A stretch of 64,000 bases of DNA from Bacteroidales bacterium (GTDB lineage: Bacteria > Bacteroidota > Bacteroidia > Bacteroidales > UBA932), in contig JAFROX010000005.1 of the NCBI GenBank assembly GCA_017429475.1, positions 62,001 through 126,000 on the forward strand, in the 5' to 3' direction. The position numbers were made by a program, and so were the translations under genes. Positions 54,876-64,000 of the stretch are shown piece by piece (the first letter of the stretch is position 1; each line of letters begins with the position of its first letter). Under the pieces are notes generated by a model, which had not been told where the DNA came from, searched no databases, and saw only the letters and a list, made by a program, of their open reading frames with translations.

Positions 54876-55625
54876 TTATTTCGCGAAATAGTTTGAAAGG
54901 GCGACGGCGATTGAAGGAGATTCGGGAGTGGGAGCCTCGATCTCTATGCTCAGAGAGGCATCCTTGGCGGCCTTGGCCGTGCCTTTCCCGTAAGTGGCTA
55001 GCAAGAGGTCTTTCTGGGTGAACTCCGGGAAGTTCTGGAACAGCGACTTCACGTCGGAAGGGCTGTAGAAGACCACCATACCGTATTTCGACAGGTCGAC
55101 GTTCTGCTTGATGTCGCTGCACACGGTGCGCACGAAGATCGCGCTGCCGAAATCGTATTTTGCGTTGGTGAACATTGCCTTGATGTCGGGCCTCAGCGAG
55201 TCGGTACACGAGATCAGGAACTTCTCGTTCTTGTGCTTGGTGCCGATGCTCTCCACCAGCGAAGCAGTGGTGCCCTTGCCGAAGAATATCTTGCGCTTGC
55301 GATAGACGATGTACTTCTGCAGATAGAGCGCGATAGCCTCGGACTGGCAGAAATACTTCATTGTCTCCGGAATGGTGACACGCATCTTCTTGGCCAGGTT
55401 GAAGAACGAGTCGATGGCCGTGCGCGAACTGAAAACAATAGCCGTGTAGTCGAGGATATTTACCCTTTGTGAGCGGAAGTCGTTCAGAGTGACCGGCTCG
55501 ACCTTGAAAAAGGGAATGAAATCGATATCCAGTCCGTATTTGTTGACAAGTTCGGTATAGGGAGAACCTACGGTGGGCGCAGGTTGTGAAATCAAAATCC
55601 TCTTCTTGCTATCTACTGTGCTCAT
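54876..55625 (-). CDS. hemD: Uroporphyrinogen-III synthase family protein
   Basis: A 249-residue protein with the two-domain HemD pattern: RILISQPAPTVGSPYTELVNKYG at the start, DYTAIVFSSRTAIDSFF as first-domain motif, KYGMVVFYSPSDVKSLFQNF as second-domain motif and LLATYGKGTAKAAKDA near the end. The enzyme closes the tetrapyrrole ring. Sequence identity in this family is low, and some Bacteroidetes members may have other roles. It overlaps the DUF4271 gene by 4 bp (ATGA). Confidence 0.83.
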   Translation of the reverse strand: MSTVDSKKRILISQPAPTVGSPYTELVNKYGLDIDFIPFFKVEPVTLNDFRSQRVNILDYTAIVFSSRTAIDSFFNLAKKMRVTIPETMKYFCQSEAIALYLQKYIVYRKRKIFFGKGTTASLVESIGTKHKNEKFLISCTDSLRPDIKAMFTNAKYDFGSAIFVRTVCSDIKQNVDLSKYGMVVFYSPSDVKSLFQNFPEFTQKDLLLATYGKGTAKAAKDASLSIEIEAPTPESPSIAVALSNYFAK

Positions 55626-56329
55626 AATGAGATAATTGCACTAATCAGTAAGCCTGCTGGCAATAATTCTAGCGCGCAAAGATACAAAAAACAGAAAAAA
55701 ATAGAAAAACCAGCCTCCAGAAGGTATTTGCAGGCCCTTCCGCAGTAAATTAGGAAGCATCCCGTGAATACCGCGAGGAAGAAGCTCCTGGCAAATCCGG
55801 CATACTCCTGTCCGAAGAACATCGGTATCACGAACGACGGGATGGCGAGCAGCACGGCAGCCACCATCGTCACCTTCCAGGAGTTGCGGATGGTGTCGAA
55901 GACACCGTCTGTGCCCTTGTACCACGCGATGAACTCGAACGCAATCACCCTGATGATCAGGAACGCGATGAACGCCACGCAGAGCCAAGACAGGTCCATC
56001 CCCGTCCAGCCCCTGTTGAAGAGCAGCATCACGAGCACCGGAAGGCATATCACGCAGGCTGCGTTGACGGCCGACAGGGAAGTCTGGTTCTCGCAGATGT
56101 TCTGGATTTTCTCGCTGCTGCTGAAGAATGTCCTCAGCGACAGCGACGATGCGAGTGCTATGCGGTTGAAGAAGATTATGCAGTAGAAGACGGCCAGCAG
56201 CACGAGGATGGTCATCGGCCAGTAGTAGCCGGGTCCCGGAGCTGCGGAGTCCTGCAGGAAAGCTGTGTAGTCAGCGATCTTGGTACTGCCCGGCCAGGCC
56301 TGGTCCAATGTCTGCAGGAATGTCGTCAT
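55622..56329 (-). CDS. DUF4271 integral membrane protein
   Basis: A 235-residue protein with about six membrane helices (MTILVLLAVFYCIIFF, AACVICLPVLVMLLF, WLCVAFIAFLIIRVIAFEFI, VTMVAAVLLAIPSFVIP, SFFLAVFTGCFLIYC, and the C-terminal one). It fits the Bacteroidetes DUF4271 family, which commonly sits beside hemD. Function is unknown. It overlaps hemD by 4 bp and follows the SUI1 gene by 6 bp. Confidence 0.85.
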   Translation of the reverse strand: MTTFLQTLDQAWPGSTKIADYTAFLQDSAAPGPGYYWPMTILVLLAVFYCIIFFNRIALASSLSLRTFFSSSEKIQNICENQTSLSAVNAACVICLPVLVMLLFNRGWTGMDLSWLCVAFIAFLIIRVIAFEFIAWYKGTDGVFDTIRNSWKVTMVAAVLLAIPSFVIPMFFGQEYAGFARSFFLAVFTGCFLIYCGRACKYLLEAGFSIFFCFLYLCALELLPAGLLISAIISL

Positions 56330-56335
56330 CTGTCG

Positions 56336-56674
56336 TCAGTTTCCTCTTTTGGCGTTGTATCCCATACCTTTGAGAAGTTCGACCACGCGGTCGCGGAAGT
56401 CACCCTGGATGATGATCTCCCCGTCCTTGGCGCTGCCGCCCACGCCGCATTTGGTCTTGAGCGTCTTGGCCAGGGCGGCCAGGTCGTCGCCGGTTCCCAC
56501 GAATCCTGTCACGAGCGTCACCTGCTTGCCTGCGCGGGCACGGCGGTCGATGCTCACGATGAGTTTCTGTTTCGCTGCGGGCAGGGTTTCGACCTCTTCC
56601 TCTGCGGCAGTCTCATATTTGAAATCAGGGTTTGTGGAATACACCACGCCCAATCTGTCTTTCCAATCCTGCAT
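56336..56674 (-). CDS. SUI1-domain translation factor (YciH/eIF1-like)
   Basis: A 112-residue protein with an eIF1/SUI1 fold: KQKLIVSIDRRARAGKQVTLVTGF, then KTLKTKCGVGGSAKDGEIIIQGDFRDRVVELLKGMGY. These bacterial homologues bind the small ribosomal subunit. It is the first gene of the SUI1-DUF4271-hemD-rnpA-yidD series and is divergent from the DUF2723 gene. Confidence 0.93.
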   Translation of the reverse strand: MQDWKDRLGVVYSTNPDFKYETAAEEEVETLPAAKQKLIVSIDRRARAGKQVTLVTGFVGTGDDLAALAKTLKTKCGVGGSAKDGEIIIQGDFRDRVVELLKGMGYNAKRGN

Positions 56675-56693
56675 AACTTCCTAAATGACCCTG

Positions 56694-56725
56694 CAAAGTT
56701 AGGTATAAAAAAAGTAATTACTAAA
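56694..56725 (-). promoter_or_regulatory. Promoter for the SUI1-to-yidD genes
   Basis: Minus strand TTTA (56725-56722), 20 bp, TAACTTTG (56701-56694). It interlocks with the plus promoter of the opposite gene. Confidence 0.6.
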
Positions 56726-56729
56726 TTTG
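56699..56729 (+). promoter_or_regulatory. Promoter for the DUF2723 gene
   Basis: TTAG (56699-56702), 19 bp, TAAATTTG (56722-56729). The -7 box is perfect; -33 has one mismatch. Confidence 0.6.
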
Positions 56730-56753
56730 CCGTTTTACGGAATCATTTCTGAT

Positions 56754-59700
56754 ATGGAAAAAAGGAAATTCACAAGGATAAACAGAATCATCTCCATTGT
56801 GGTTCTGGCATTCTCAAGTTTCATATATCTGGCCACCATCGAGCCGACCGTCAGCTTCTGGGACTGCGGCGAGTTCATCGCTTCGTCCTACAAGCTTGAA
56901 GTGGGCCACGCACCCGGCAACCCCGTGTTCCAGCTGTTCGCCCATATGTTCACTATGTTCACCAGCCCTGAGCACGCTGCAGCCGCCGTCAACTGCTTCA
57001 GCGCAATGTGCAGCGCGTTCACCATCTTCTTCCTCTACCTGACCATCGTGCATTTCGGCCGCAGGATCATCGAGGCCAGAGGCCGCAAGCTCACCCTCGG
57101 CAACTCCATAGCCGTATGGGGCGCAGGCGTCGTCGGTGCTCTCGCCTATGCATTCTCCGACACATTCTGGTTCAGCGCCGTGGAGGGCGAGGTCTACGCG
57201 ATGTCGTCGATGCTCACTGCCATAGTCTTCTGGGCCATCCTCAAATGGGAGGAAGAGGCCGACCAGGCCTATGCCAACCGCTGGATCATCCTCATCTGCT
57301 TCCTCACCGGCCTGTCAATCGGCGTGCATCTGCTGAACCTCCTGGTAATCCCCGTGATTGCCTTCATAGTATACTACAAGCGTCACGAGAATGAGAAGAC
57401 CTCCCTCTGGAAGTCGTTCCTCATCCTCTGCCTCGGCGGAGTGCTGGTGGCCGCGGTGCTCTTCGGTATCGTGCCGCTGCTTCCGAAGATCCTGGCTGTC
57501 GCCGACCGCTTCTTCGTCAACACCCTCGGCTGCCCGTTCAACGTGGGCACGACCGTGATGATGCTGCTGATCTTCGTGGCCTGCTTCTTCCTGCTGGCCC
57601 GCTTCCGCAAGAAAAACCGCGTTCTGGCCCACACCATAGTCCTCGGCCTGACCACCATCCTCATCGGTTACTCCACCTTCGCCATAGTGCTCATCAGGGC
57701 TTCTGCAGGCACTCCCACCAACGAGTACAACCCCCGCAACCCCTACACGCTCATCCGCTATCTCAGCCGCGAGCAGTTCGGCTCGGCCCCCCTCATCTAC
57801 GGCCAGCAGTACACTTCTGCCATCGAGGCCAAGGAGAGCACCTACTACACTGAGCTCGGCGACCGCTACATAAAGGCCGACAGCCCTCTGTCTGGCAAGT
57901 ATCCTTCAGGCGCGAAGACCATCTTCCCGCGTATGTGGAGCACCCAGAGCCCGGCTCACCAGACTTTCTATGACACCTACACCAACGGAAAGTTCAAGAC
58001 CGGCAAGGTGAAGATGTCCAACGGAGAGTGGCGCAACAACAAGATGCCCTATTTCAAGGACAACCTGCGCTTCTTCTTCGACTACCAGCTGAACTATATG
58101 TATTTCCGCTACTTCTTCTGGAATTTCGTGGGCCGTCAGAACGACTTCCACGGCCAGATTCCGGGCGACGTGACCAACGGCAACTGGGAGAGCGGAATAC
58201 GCTTCATAGACGAAGCGCGCCTGGGCAACCAGGAAGTGCTTCCCGACTATCTGGCGCACAACCGTGCGAAGAACCACTACTTCTTCCTGCCGCTGCTGCT
58301 GGGCCTCATCGGCTTCTTCTTCCAGCTCAACAAGGACGGCCGCGGCTGCTGGATCAACTTCCTGCTGTGGTTCCTTACCGGCATAGCCATCATCCTCTAT
58401 CTCAACCAGCCACCCTACCAGGTGCGCGAGAGGGACTATGCCTACGCAGGTTCGTTCTATGTCTTCGCGATATGGATCGGCCTTGCCGTGATGTGGCTCA
58501 AGGACCTGCTCGACAAGATCCTCAAGCCCGGAGAGGAGAAGGATGGCGTCCGCAAGGGCGTGATTTCTGCCGGAGTGGCCACCGCCCTCTGCCTCGCAGT
58601 GCCGGTGCTTATGGGCTGCCAGAACTGGGACGACCACGACCGCAGCAACCGCTACACGGCCCGCGACATTGCCTACAACTATCTGAACAGCTGCGACCCC
58701 AACGCCATCATAATAACCCACGGCGACAACGACACCTTCCCTCTGTGGTATGCACAGGAGGTTGAGGGCGTGCGCACCGACGTCCGTGTGATGAACACAT
58801 CGCTGCTCGGAATGGACTGGTACATCGACCAGATGAAATGCAAGATGTACGAGTCTGAGCCGCTGCCCATCGACCTGGAGCGCATCGACTACCTCTACGG
58901 CACGAACGACTACGTCCCGATCGTTGAAGCCATCCAGGGCACCCCTGAGCTTAAGTTCGTGATGGACATCTTCAAGGATCCGAAGTACCGTCAGGAAGGC
59001 TCGCGCGACGGCATCATCGTGGCCAAGAACTTCCGCATCCCCGTCAACAAGGAGAACGTCATCAAGTACGGCATCGTCGACGAGGCGCACTACGACCAGA
59101 TACAGGACTACATCGACATCACGGTAGACGCCAACGCAGTGGACAAGAGCGAGCTGATAATCCTCGACATCCTGAGCAACTACCAGTGGGACCGTCCCAT
59201 CTACTACGTGAGCTCGAGCGGCGAGGGCAGCATCAAGAATGCAAAGTACCTGCGTGACGACGGATTCGCATACAAGCTGGTTCCCTACGACTGCAACGCA
59301 CTCGAAGACTCCGGCAGCATCGACGCCGACCTGATGTACGACCGCATAATGAACGTCTTCCGCTACGATTCGTTCGGCAAGGACTTCAACGTGGACTATC
59401 AGAACATCTACACATTCCTCGCTGTCTGCCCGATCCGCGTGCAGTTCGTCAACACCGCCGAGGCGCTTCTTGCCCGAGGCGACCGCGACAAGGCCGTGCA
59501 GGTGCTCGACAAGTGCATCGAGGTTCTGCCGCAGAAGAACTTCCCCTACAATGCGCAGATGCTCCAGAGCATCAACGAATACAGCATGCTCAACATCATA
59601 GAGCTCTACCTCAAGTGCGGCGAGATTGCGAAGGCCAAGACCATCGCCGATGCATTCGTCGACGAGAGCGCCAAGGTCACCAAGTACTACGGACAGGGCT

Positions 59701-59840
59701 GGCCCAGCGAGAGCGGTATGCTGAACGAAGACAGGGTCAAGAGCAATTTGCAGTATATATATTACGTCAACTCCATCTTGAAGAACTACGGTGAGGAAGA
59801 ATTTGCTGACCAGCTGATGGAGAAAGTAAAAGCATTATAA
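56754..59840 (+). CDS. DUF2723 membrane protein, GT-C type glycosyltransferase-like
   Basis: A 1028-residue protein. The ATG at 56754 (MEKRKFTRINRIISIVVLAFS) is preferred; the longer frame starts with TTG inside the promoter. The N-terminal part has a DUF2723 signature, VSFWDCGEFIASSYKLEVGHAPGNP (about 36-60), in a GT-C-like membrane fold with about 11 helices. A periplasmic domain follows (THGDNDTFPLWYAQEVEGVRTDVRV), then C-terminal helices resembling TPRs (ALLARGDRDKAVQVLDKCIEV). These proteins are linked to protein O-glycosylation in Bacteroidetes by analogy with protein O-mannosyltransferases; the donor is unknown. tyrS follows by 6 bp. Confidence 0.85.
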   Translation: MEKRKFTRINRIISIVVLAFSSFIYLATIEPTVSFWDCGEFIASSYKLEVGHAPGNPVFQLFAHMFTMFTSPEHAAAAVNCFSAMCSAFTIFFLYLTIVHFGRRIIEARGRKLTLGNSIAVWGAGVVGALAYAFSDTFWFSAVEGEVYAMSSMLTAIVFWAILKWEEEADQAYANRWIILICFLTGLSIGVHLLNLLVIPVIAFIVYYKRHENEKTSLWKSFLILCLGGVLVAAVLFGIVPLLPKILAVADRFFVNTLGCPFNVGTTVMMLLIFVACFFLLARFRKKNRVLAHTIVLGLTTILIGYSTFAIVLIRASAGTPTNEYNPRNPYTLIRYLSREQFGSAPLIYGQQYTSAIEAKESTYYTELGDRYIKADSPLSGKYPSGAKTIFPRMWSTQSPAHQTFYDTYTNGKFKTGKVKMSNGEWRNNKMPYFKDNLRFFFDYQLNYMYFRYFFWNFVGRQNDFHGQIPGDVTNGNWESGIRFIDEARLGNQEVLPDYLAHNRAKNHYFFLPLLLGLIGFFFQLNKDGRGCWINFLLWFLTGIAIILYLNQPPYQVRERDYAYAGSFYVFAIWIGLAVMWLKDLLDKILKPGEEKDGVRKGVISAGVATALCLAVPVLMGCQNWDDHDRSNRYTARDIAYNYLNSCDPNAIIITHGDNDTFPLWYAQEVEGVRTDVRVMNTSLLGMDWYIDQMKCKMYESEPLPIDLERIDYLYGTNDYVPIVEAIQGTPELKFVMDIFKDPKYRQEGSRDGIIVAKNFRIPVNKENVIKYGIVDEAHYDQIQDYIDITVDANAVDKSELIILDILSNYQWDRPIYYVSSSGEGSIKNAKYLRDDGFAYKLVPYDCNALEDSGSIDADLMYDRIMNVFRYDSFGKDFNVDYQNIYTFLAVCPIRVQFVNTAEALLARGDRDKAVQVLDKCIEVLPQKNFPYNAQMLQSINEYSMLNIIELYLKCGEIAKAKTIADAFVDESAKVTKYYGQGWPSESGMLNEDRVKSNLQYIYYVNSILKNYGEEEFADQLMEKVKAL

Positions 59841-59846
59841 AAAGAG

Positions 59847-61139
59847 ATGAAGAAGAATTTTGTACAGGAGCTTCAATGGCGCGGTATGGTGTATGACATG
59901 ATGCCGGGCACCGAAGAATTGTTGAATAAGGAAATGGTATCTGCCTATCTGGGCATCGACCCTACGGCAGACTCGCTGCATATAGGACACCTTGTGGGAG
60001 TGATGATGCTCAAGCATCTGCAGAACTGCGGCCACAGGCCCGTGGCTCTCGTGGGCGGCGCCACCGGAATGATCGGCGACCCGTCGATGAAATCCGCAGA
60101 GCGCAACCTGCTTGACCAGGAGACCCTGCGCCACAACCAGGAGTGCATCAAGAAGCAGCTTGCCCGCTTCCTCGACTTCGACAGCGACGCTCCCAACGCC
60201 GCCATAATGGTCAACAACTACGACTGGATGAAGGATTTCACTTTCCTCGATTTCATCCGCGACATCGGCAAGCACATCACCGTGAACTATATGATGAGCA
60301 AGGATTCCGTGAAGAAGCGTCTCAGCGGCGAGGACCGCGAGGGAATGTCCTTCACCGAGTTCTCATACCAGCTTGTGCAGGGCTACGACTTTATGTATCT
60401 CTACGAGCACGAGAACTGCAAGCTGCAGATGGGTGGCAGCGACCAGTGGGGCAACATCACCACCGGCACCGAGCTCATCCGCCGCAAGCTGGGCGGAGAG
60501 GCTTTCGCAATGACCTGCCCGCTGATCACCAAGGCCGACGGCGGCAAGTTCGGCAAGACCGAGAAGGGCAACGTTTGGCTCGACCCTGCCCGCACCTCTC
60601 CCTACACCTTCTACCAGTTCTGGCTGAACGTGAGCGACGAGGACGCCAAGAAGTACATCAAGATCTTCACTATGCTCGACCAGGAGCAGATCGATGCCCT
60701 GATCGCTGAGCAGGAGCAGGCTCCGCACCTGCGTCCTCTCCAGAAGGCCCTGGCCCGCGAGATCACCGTGATGGTGCACGGCCAGCAGGAGTACGACAAG
60801 GCTGTGGAGGCTTCCGGCGTGCTGTTCGGCAACGCCACTTCGCAGGTGCTCCACAACCTCGACGAGCAGACCTTCCTGAGCGTGTTCGACGGCGTGCCGC
60901 AGTACACCCTCGACAAGTCTAAGCTCGGCGGCCTCGTGCTGGATATGCTTGCAGTCGACACTGACGTGTTCCCTTCAAAGGGCGAGTGCCGCAAGATGAT
61001 CCAGGGCGGCGGACTGTCTGTCAACAAGGAGAAAGTCACCGACATCAACGCCGTTATGCCGGCCGACCTGCTCCTCAATGGAAAATACATCCTTGTCCAG
61101 AAAGGCAAGAAGAACTACTATATCCTCAAATTCGAATAG
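59847..61139 (+). CDS. tyrS: Tyrosyl-tRNA synthetase
   Basis: A 430-residue class I synthetase. The HIGH motif is in [10 protein letters not shown] and the KMSKS-equivalent is KFGKT in [12 protein letters not shown]. Tyr-binding GSDQWGNIT is present. A C-terminal S4 RNA-binding domain occupies about 360-430. It lies between the DUF2723 gene and rbfA with short gaps, forming a run of plus-strand genes. Confidence 0.97.
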   Translation: MKKNFVQELQWRGMVYDMMPGTEELLNKEMVSAYLGIDPTADSLHIGHLVGVMMLKHLQNCGHRPVALVGGATGMIGDPSMKSAERNLLDQETLRHNQECIKKQLARFLDFDSDAPNAAIMVNNYDWMKDFTFLDFIRDIGKHITVNYMMSKDSVKKRLSGEDREGMSFTEFSYQLVQGYDFMYLYEHENCKLQMGGSDQWGNITTGTELIRRKLGGEAFAMTCPLITKADGGKFGKTEKGNVWLDPARTSPYTFYQFWLNVSDEDAKKYIKIFTMLDQEQIDALIAEQEQAPHLRPLQKALAREITVMVHGQQEYDKAVEASGVLFGNATSQVLHNLDEQTFLSVFDGVPQYTLDKSKLGGLVLDMLAVDTDVFPSKGECRKMIQGGGLSVNKEKVTDINAVMPADLLLNGKYILVQKGKKNYYILKFE

Positions 61140-61148
61140 TTTTCGACT

Positions 61149-61496
61149 ATGGAAGGTAATGAGAGCACCAGGCAGCTGAAGGTTGCCGGCCAGATAAAGC
61201 GCGATATGGCGGAGATCATCCGCAGCAAGGGTATGGCCGCGTTTGACGGCGCCCTTGTCACGGTGAGCGGAGTGAAGATCAGTTCCGACCTCGCCGTCGC
61301 AAAGGTCTATCTGAGCATTTTTCCCTCGAGCAAGACCGAAGGCGTGATGCAGACCATCGCCCAGATGTCGGGTTCGCTGCGCGGAGAGCTCGGACGCCGT
61401 GTGGCCAAGCAGCTCCGCATCGTCCCGGAGCTGACTTTCTATGTGGACGACTCCCTGGACTACGTGGAGCACATCGACGAGCTTCTGAAGATGTAG
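61149..61496 (+). CDS. rbfA: 30S ribosome-binding factor RbfA
   Basis: A 115-residue KH-fold protein for late 30S maturation. Family features: RQLKVAGQIKRDMAEIIRS at the start, VSGVKISSDLAVAKVYLSIFP in the middle, and LRGELGRRVAKQLRIVPELTFYVDDSLDYVEHID near the end. It starts 9 bp after tyrS and lies 6 bp before the permease gene. Confidence 0.96.
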   Translation: MEGNESTRQLKVAGQIKRDMAEIIRSKGMAAFDGALVTVSGVKISSDLAVAKVYLSIFPSSKTEGVMQTIAQMSGSLRGELGRRVAKQLRIVPELTFYVDDSLDYVEHIDELLKM

Positions 61497-61502
61497 ACCC
61501 GA

Positions 61503-62717
61503 ATGAAGCCGGATTTTTTCATAGCGAAGCGCTACCTGTTTGCCCGCAAGTCGCATAATGTCATCAACATTATCTCGATCATCTCTGCGGCAGGAATAGC
61601 GATAGGCTGCGCTGCGCTCGTGATAATCCTTTCGATCTACAACGGCTTCGACACGCTGGTCAAGGATCTCTACGACTCTACCAGCCCCGACCTGCTGATC
61701 ACTCCAGCCAAGGGCAAGACTTTCTCCACGGAGGGGGAGGCCTTCGCCAAGCTGCGCAGCGACGACAACGTGGCGAGCTTCAGCGAGATCCTCGACGAGA
61801 ACATTTTCCTGATGTACGGCGGCAACCACGCTGTGGTGACTGCCCGCGGCATAGACAGCCTCTACGGGGAGCAGTCGGGCCTCGGCAACTACATCACAAG
61901 CGGCGAGTTCCGCATCTGGGAGGGGGATTCCCCTAGGATGGTGCTGGCGGCCAAAGTTTCGGGCCAGCTGGCAGTGAACCTGGGTTTCCTGACACCGGTG
62001 CAGGCCATATATCCTGCTATGGGCGACACCCTGAACATTTTCAACCCTGCTGCGATACTGCAGACCGAGAAGCTTTTCCCTGCCGGCATCCTGTCGGTCG
62101 ACGAGAACTTCGACGGCAAGTATGTCTTTATGCCGCGCGAACTGCTCGGCTCCCTGACGAGCCACGATGATGTCAGCTGCGTGGAGCTGCGCCTGTTGCC
62201 TCAGGCTCTCGGCTCCGACGGTGTGGTGACTGGTGCCGTGCAGAAGGCTGTGGCCCGCACCCTGGGGGACGATTTTATTGTCAAGAACCGCTACCAGCAG
62301 AACGAGAGCCTCTATAAGGTGATGCGCTACGAGAAGCTGGCGGTCTATTTCATATTGATCTTCGTGATGCTGATTATCTCCTGCAATGCTCTGGGCTCGC
62401 TCTCGATGCTCATCATCGACAAGAAGGAGGACATCGGCATCCTACGCTCGATGGGCGCCACCAACAGGCAGATCCGCCATATCTTCCGTATGGAGGGGTG
62501 GATGATCTCTCTGCTGGGCATCGTAATAGGCATCGCGCTTGGCCTGCTGATCTGCTTCCTGCAGGCCCGCTTCGGCATCGTCAAGCTGCCGGGCAACTTC
62601 GTGGTCGACGCATATCCGGTGAAGGTGCAGTGGGGCGACGTGCTGCTGGTATTCGTGATTGTGGCGGCCATAGGTGCCTTAATGGCACAGCTGCCGGTCA
62701 AAAAGGGTATCAAGTAG
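61503..62717 (+). CDS. LolC/E-like lipoprotein-release ABC permease
   Basis: A 404-residue permease with the MacB/FtsX layout: first helix at about 22-45 ([28 protein letters not shown]), a large periplasmic domain, then three helices at about 280-305, 333-356 and 376-396. The linker [22 protein letters not shown] is the coupling helix typical of LolCE/FtsX-like permeases. It would extract lipoproteins from the inner membrane. No ATPase gene (lolD) is adjacent. Confidence 0.87.
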   Translation: MKPDFFIAKRYLFARKSHNVINIISIISAAGIAIGCAALVIILSIYNGFDTLVKDLYDSTSPDLLITPAKGKTFSTEGEAFAKLRSDDNVASFSEILDENIFLMYGGNHAVVTARGIDSLYGEQSGLGNYITSGEFRIWEGDSPRMVLAAKVSGQLAVNLGFLTPVQAIYPAMGDTLNIFNPAAILQTEKLFPAGILSVDENFDGKYVFMPRELLGSLTSHDDVSCVELRLLPQALGSDGVVTGAVQKAVARTLGDDFIVKNRYQQNESLYKVMRYEKLAVYFILIFVMLIISCNALGSLSMLIIDKKEDIGILRSMGATNRQIRHIFRMEGWMISLLGIVIGIALGLLICFLQARFGIVKLPGNFVVDAYPVKVQWGDVLLVFVIVAAIGALMAQLPVKKGIK

Positions 62718-62808
62718 TGCCATTTTGGCAGAAATTGCCGGGTGGCACTCAATTTGCCGTATTTCGGCCTCGGTTAGAAAACAACAAAAAATTAAAAAAT
62801 ACATTACT

Positions 62809-63081
62809 ATGAACATTAAACCTTTAGCAGACAGAGTGCTGGTCGAGCCCAAAGAAGCGATGACCAAGACAGCGAGCGGATTGTACATCCCTGACACCGC
62901 AAAAGAGAAACCCCAGGAAGGAACAGTCGTTGCAGTGGGCAACGGAACCAAGGATGAGCCGATGGAGCTCAAGGTTGGTGACACCGTTCTTTACGGCAAG
63001 TACGCTGGCACTGAAATCTCAGCTGACGGCAAGAGCTATCTGATTATGCGTCAGAGCGACGTCGTTGCAATCGTTTGTTAA
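62809..63081 (+). CDS. groES: Co-chaperonin GroES
   Basis: A 90-residue heptamer-forming lid of the chaperonin. The ATG at 62809 ([18 protein letters not shown]) fits; the longer frame adds 28 residues of upstream sequence. The mobile loop is [17 protein letters not shown], and [14 protein letters not shown] is typical. No CIRCE element is seen upstream. groEL follows by 21 bp. Confidence 0.97.
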   Translation: MNIKPLADRVLVEPKEAMTKTASGLYIPDTAKEKPQEGTVVAVGNGTKDEPMELKVGDTVLYGKYAGTEISADGKSYLIMRQSDVVAIVC

Positions 63082-63096
63082 TTTTTAAAATCGTAA

Positions 63097-64000
<904 letters not shown>

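Noticed and set aside
57906-59090. 394-residue open frame on the minus strand inside the DUF2723 gene
   Set aside because: Shadow frame, Val/Ala/His-rich, with no domain or promoter.
60975-62165. 396-residue open frame on the minus strand across tyrS, rbfA and the permease gene
   Set aside because: It spans three clearly coding plus-strand genes and shows no domain.
62718-62808. CIRCE operator upstream of groES
   Set aside because: A GGCACTC occurs, but the matching GAGTGC arm at 9-bp spacing is missing.

Overview
The window reads as a chromosomal segment of a Bacteroidota member, most likely Bacteroidales. The evidence is the gene set (fused SecDF, a DUF2723 membrane protein, DUF4271, LptC as a lipoprotein, lone gcvH, YegP-type DUF1508, carbohydrate-active lipoproteins) and promoters of the Bacteroidetes type (TTTG, about 19 bp, TAnnTTTG) instead of E. 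coli-like ones. Third codon positions are mostly G or C. Several intergenic stretches are, by contrast, either very A+T-rich or GC-rich repeat arrays.

Layout. 1-2014 (minus): a truncated sugar mutarotase, a nucleotidyltransferase/GHMP-kinase fusion and an ORF6N-domain gene. 2125-6684 (plus): a GH3 glycosidase and two paralogous CE1-type esterases, convergent with a third esterase (6756-7949). 8061-18730 (minus) is envelope biogenesis: an outer-membrane barrel with a 1091-residue coiled-coil lipoprotein, a PpiD/SurA-like isomerase, LptC, a TPR protein, an outer-membrane protein and CoaX. 18781-23118: mfd and ruvB, convergent with no gap. 23.6-32.8 kb: fumarate reductase subunits B and A (no cytochrome subunit beside them), a hydrolase, hflX, tonB, mdh, ybeY and mnmG. 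33.3-40.6 kb (minus): a propeller lipoprotein, an acyl-CoA synthetase, a DUF1508 protein, glyS, folK, a DUF59 protein, sufE and sufS. 40.6-45.9 kb (plus): ruvA, gcvH, a second GH3 and a thioredoxin/beta-barrel fusion. Then tRNA-Ser and tRNA-Pro, floA/nfeD, a PD40/SPOR-like protein, secDF, yidD/rnpA, a hemD-like gene, DUF4271, a SUI1 protein, a DUF2723 protein, tyrS, rbfA, a LolE-like permease, groES and the start of groEL.

The most unusual content is intergenic. Two loci (41.77-42.49 kb and 52.89-53.91 kb) carry the same series of modules: a 150-bp element with inverted ends, a 67-bp hairpin, an array of exact 9-bp inverted repeats around 20-bp cores repeated every 72-73 bp (four units in one copy, two in the other), and a 136-bp module closed by inverted repeats. 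A 112-bp repeat, 110/112 identical, links 33.0 kb and 53.4 kb. I know no named family for these. Two near-consensus parS sites lie inside coding sequence 1.9 kb apart (32438 and 34330), both encoding VPRGTF, which suggests the window is close to the chromosome origin; an A+T-rich gap at 23.31-23.63 kb is a speculative candidate.

All calls rest on reading the sequence and translations. No database search was run.
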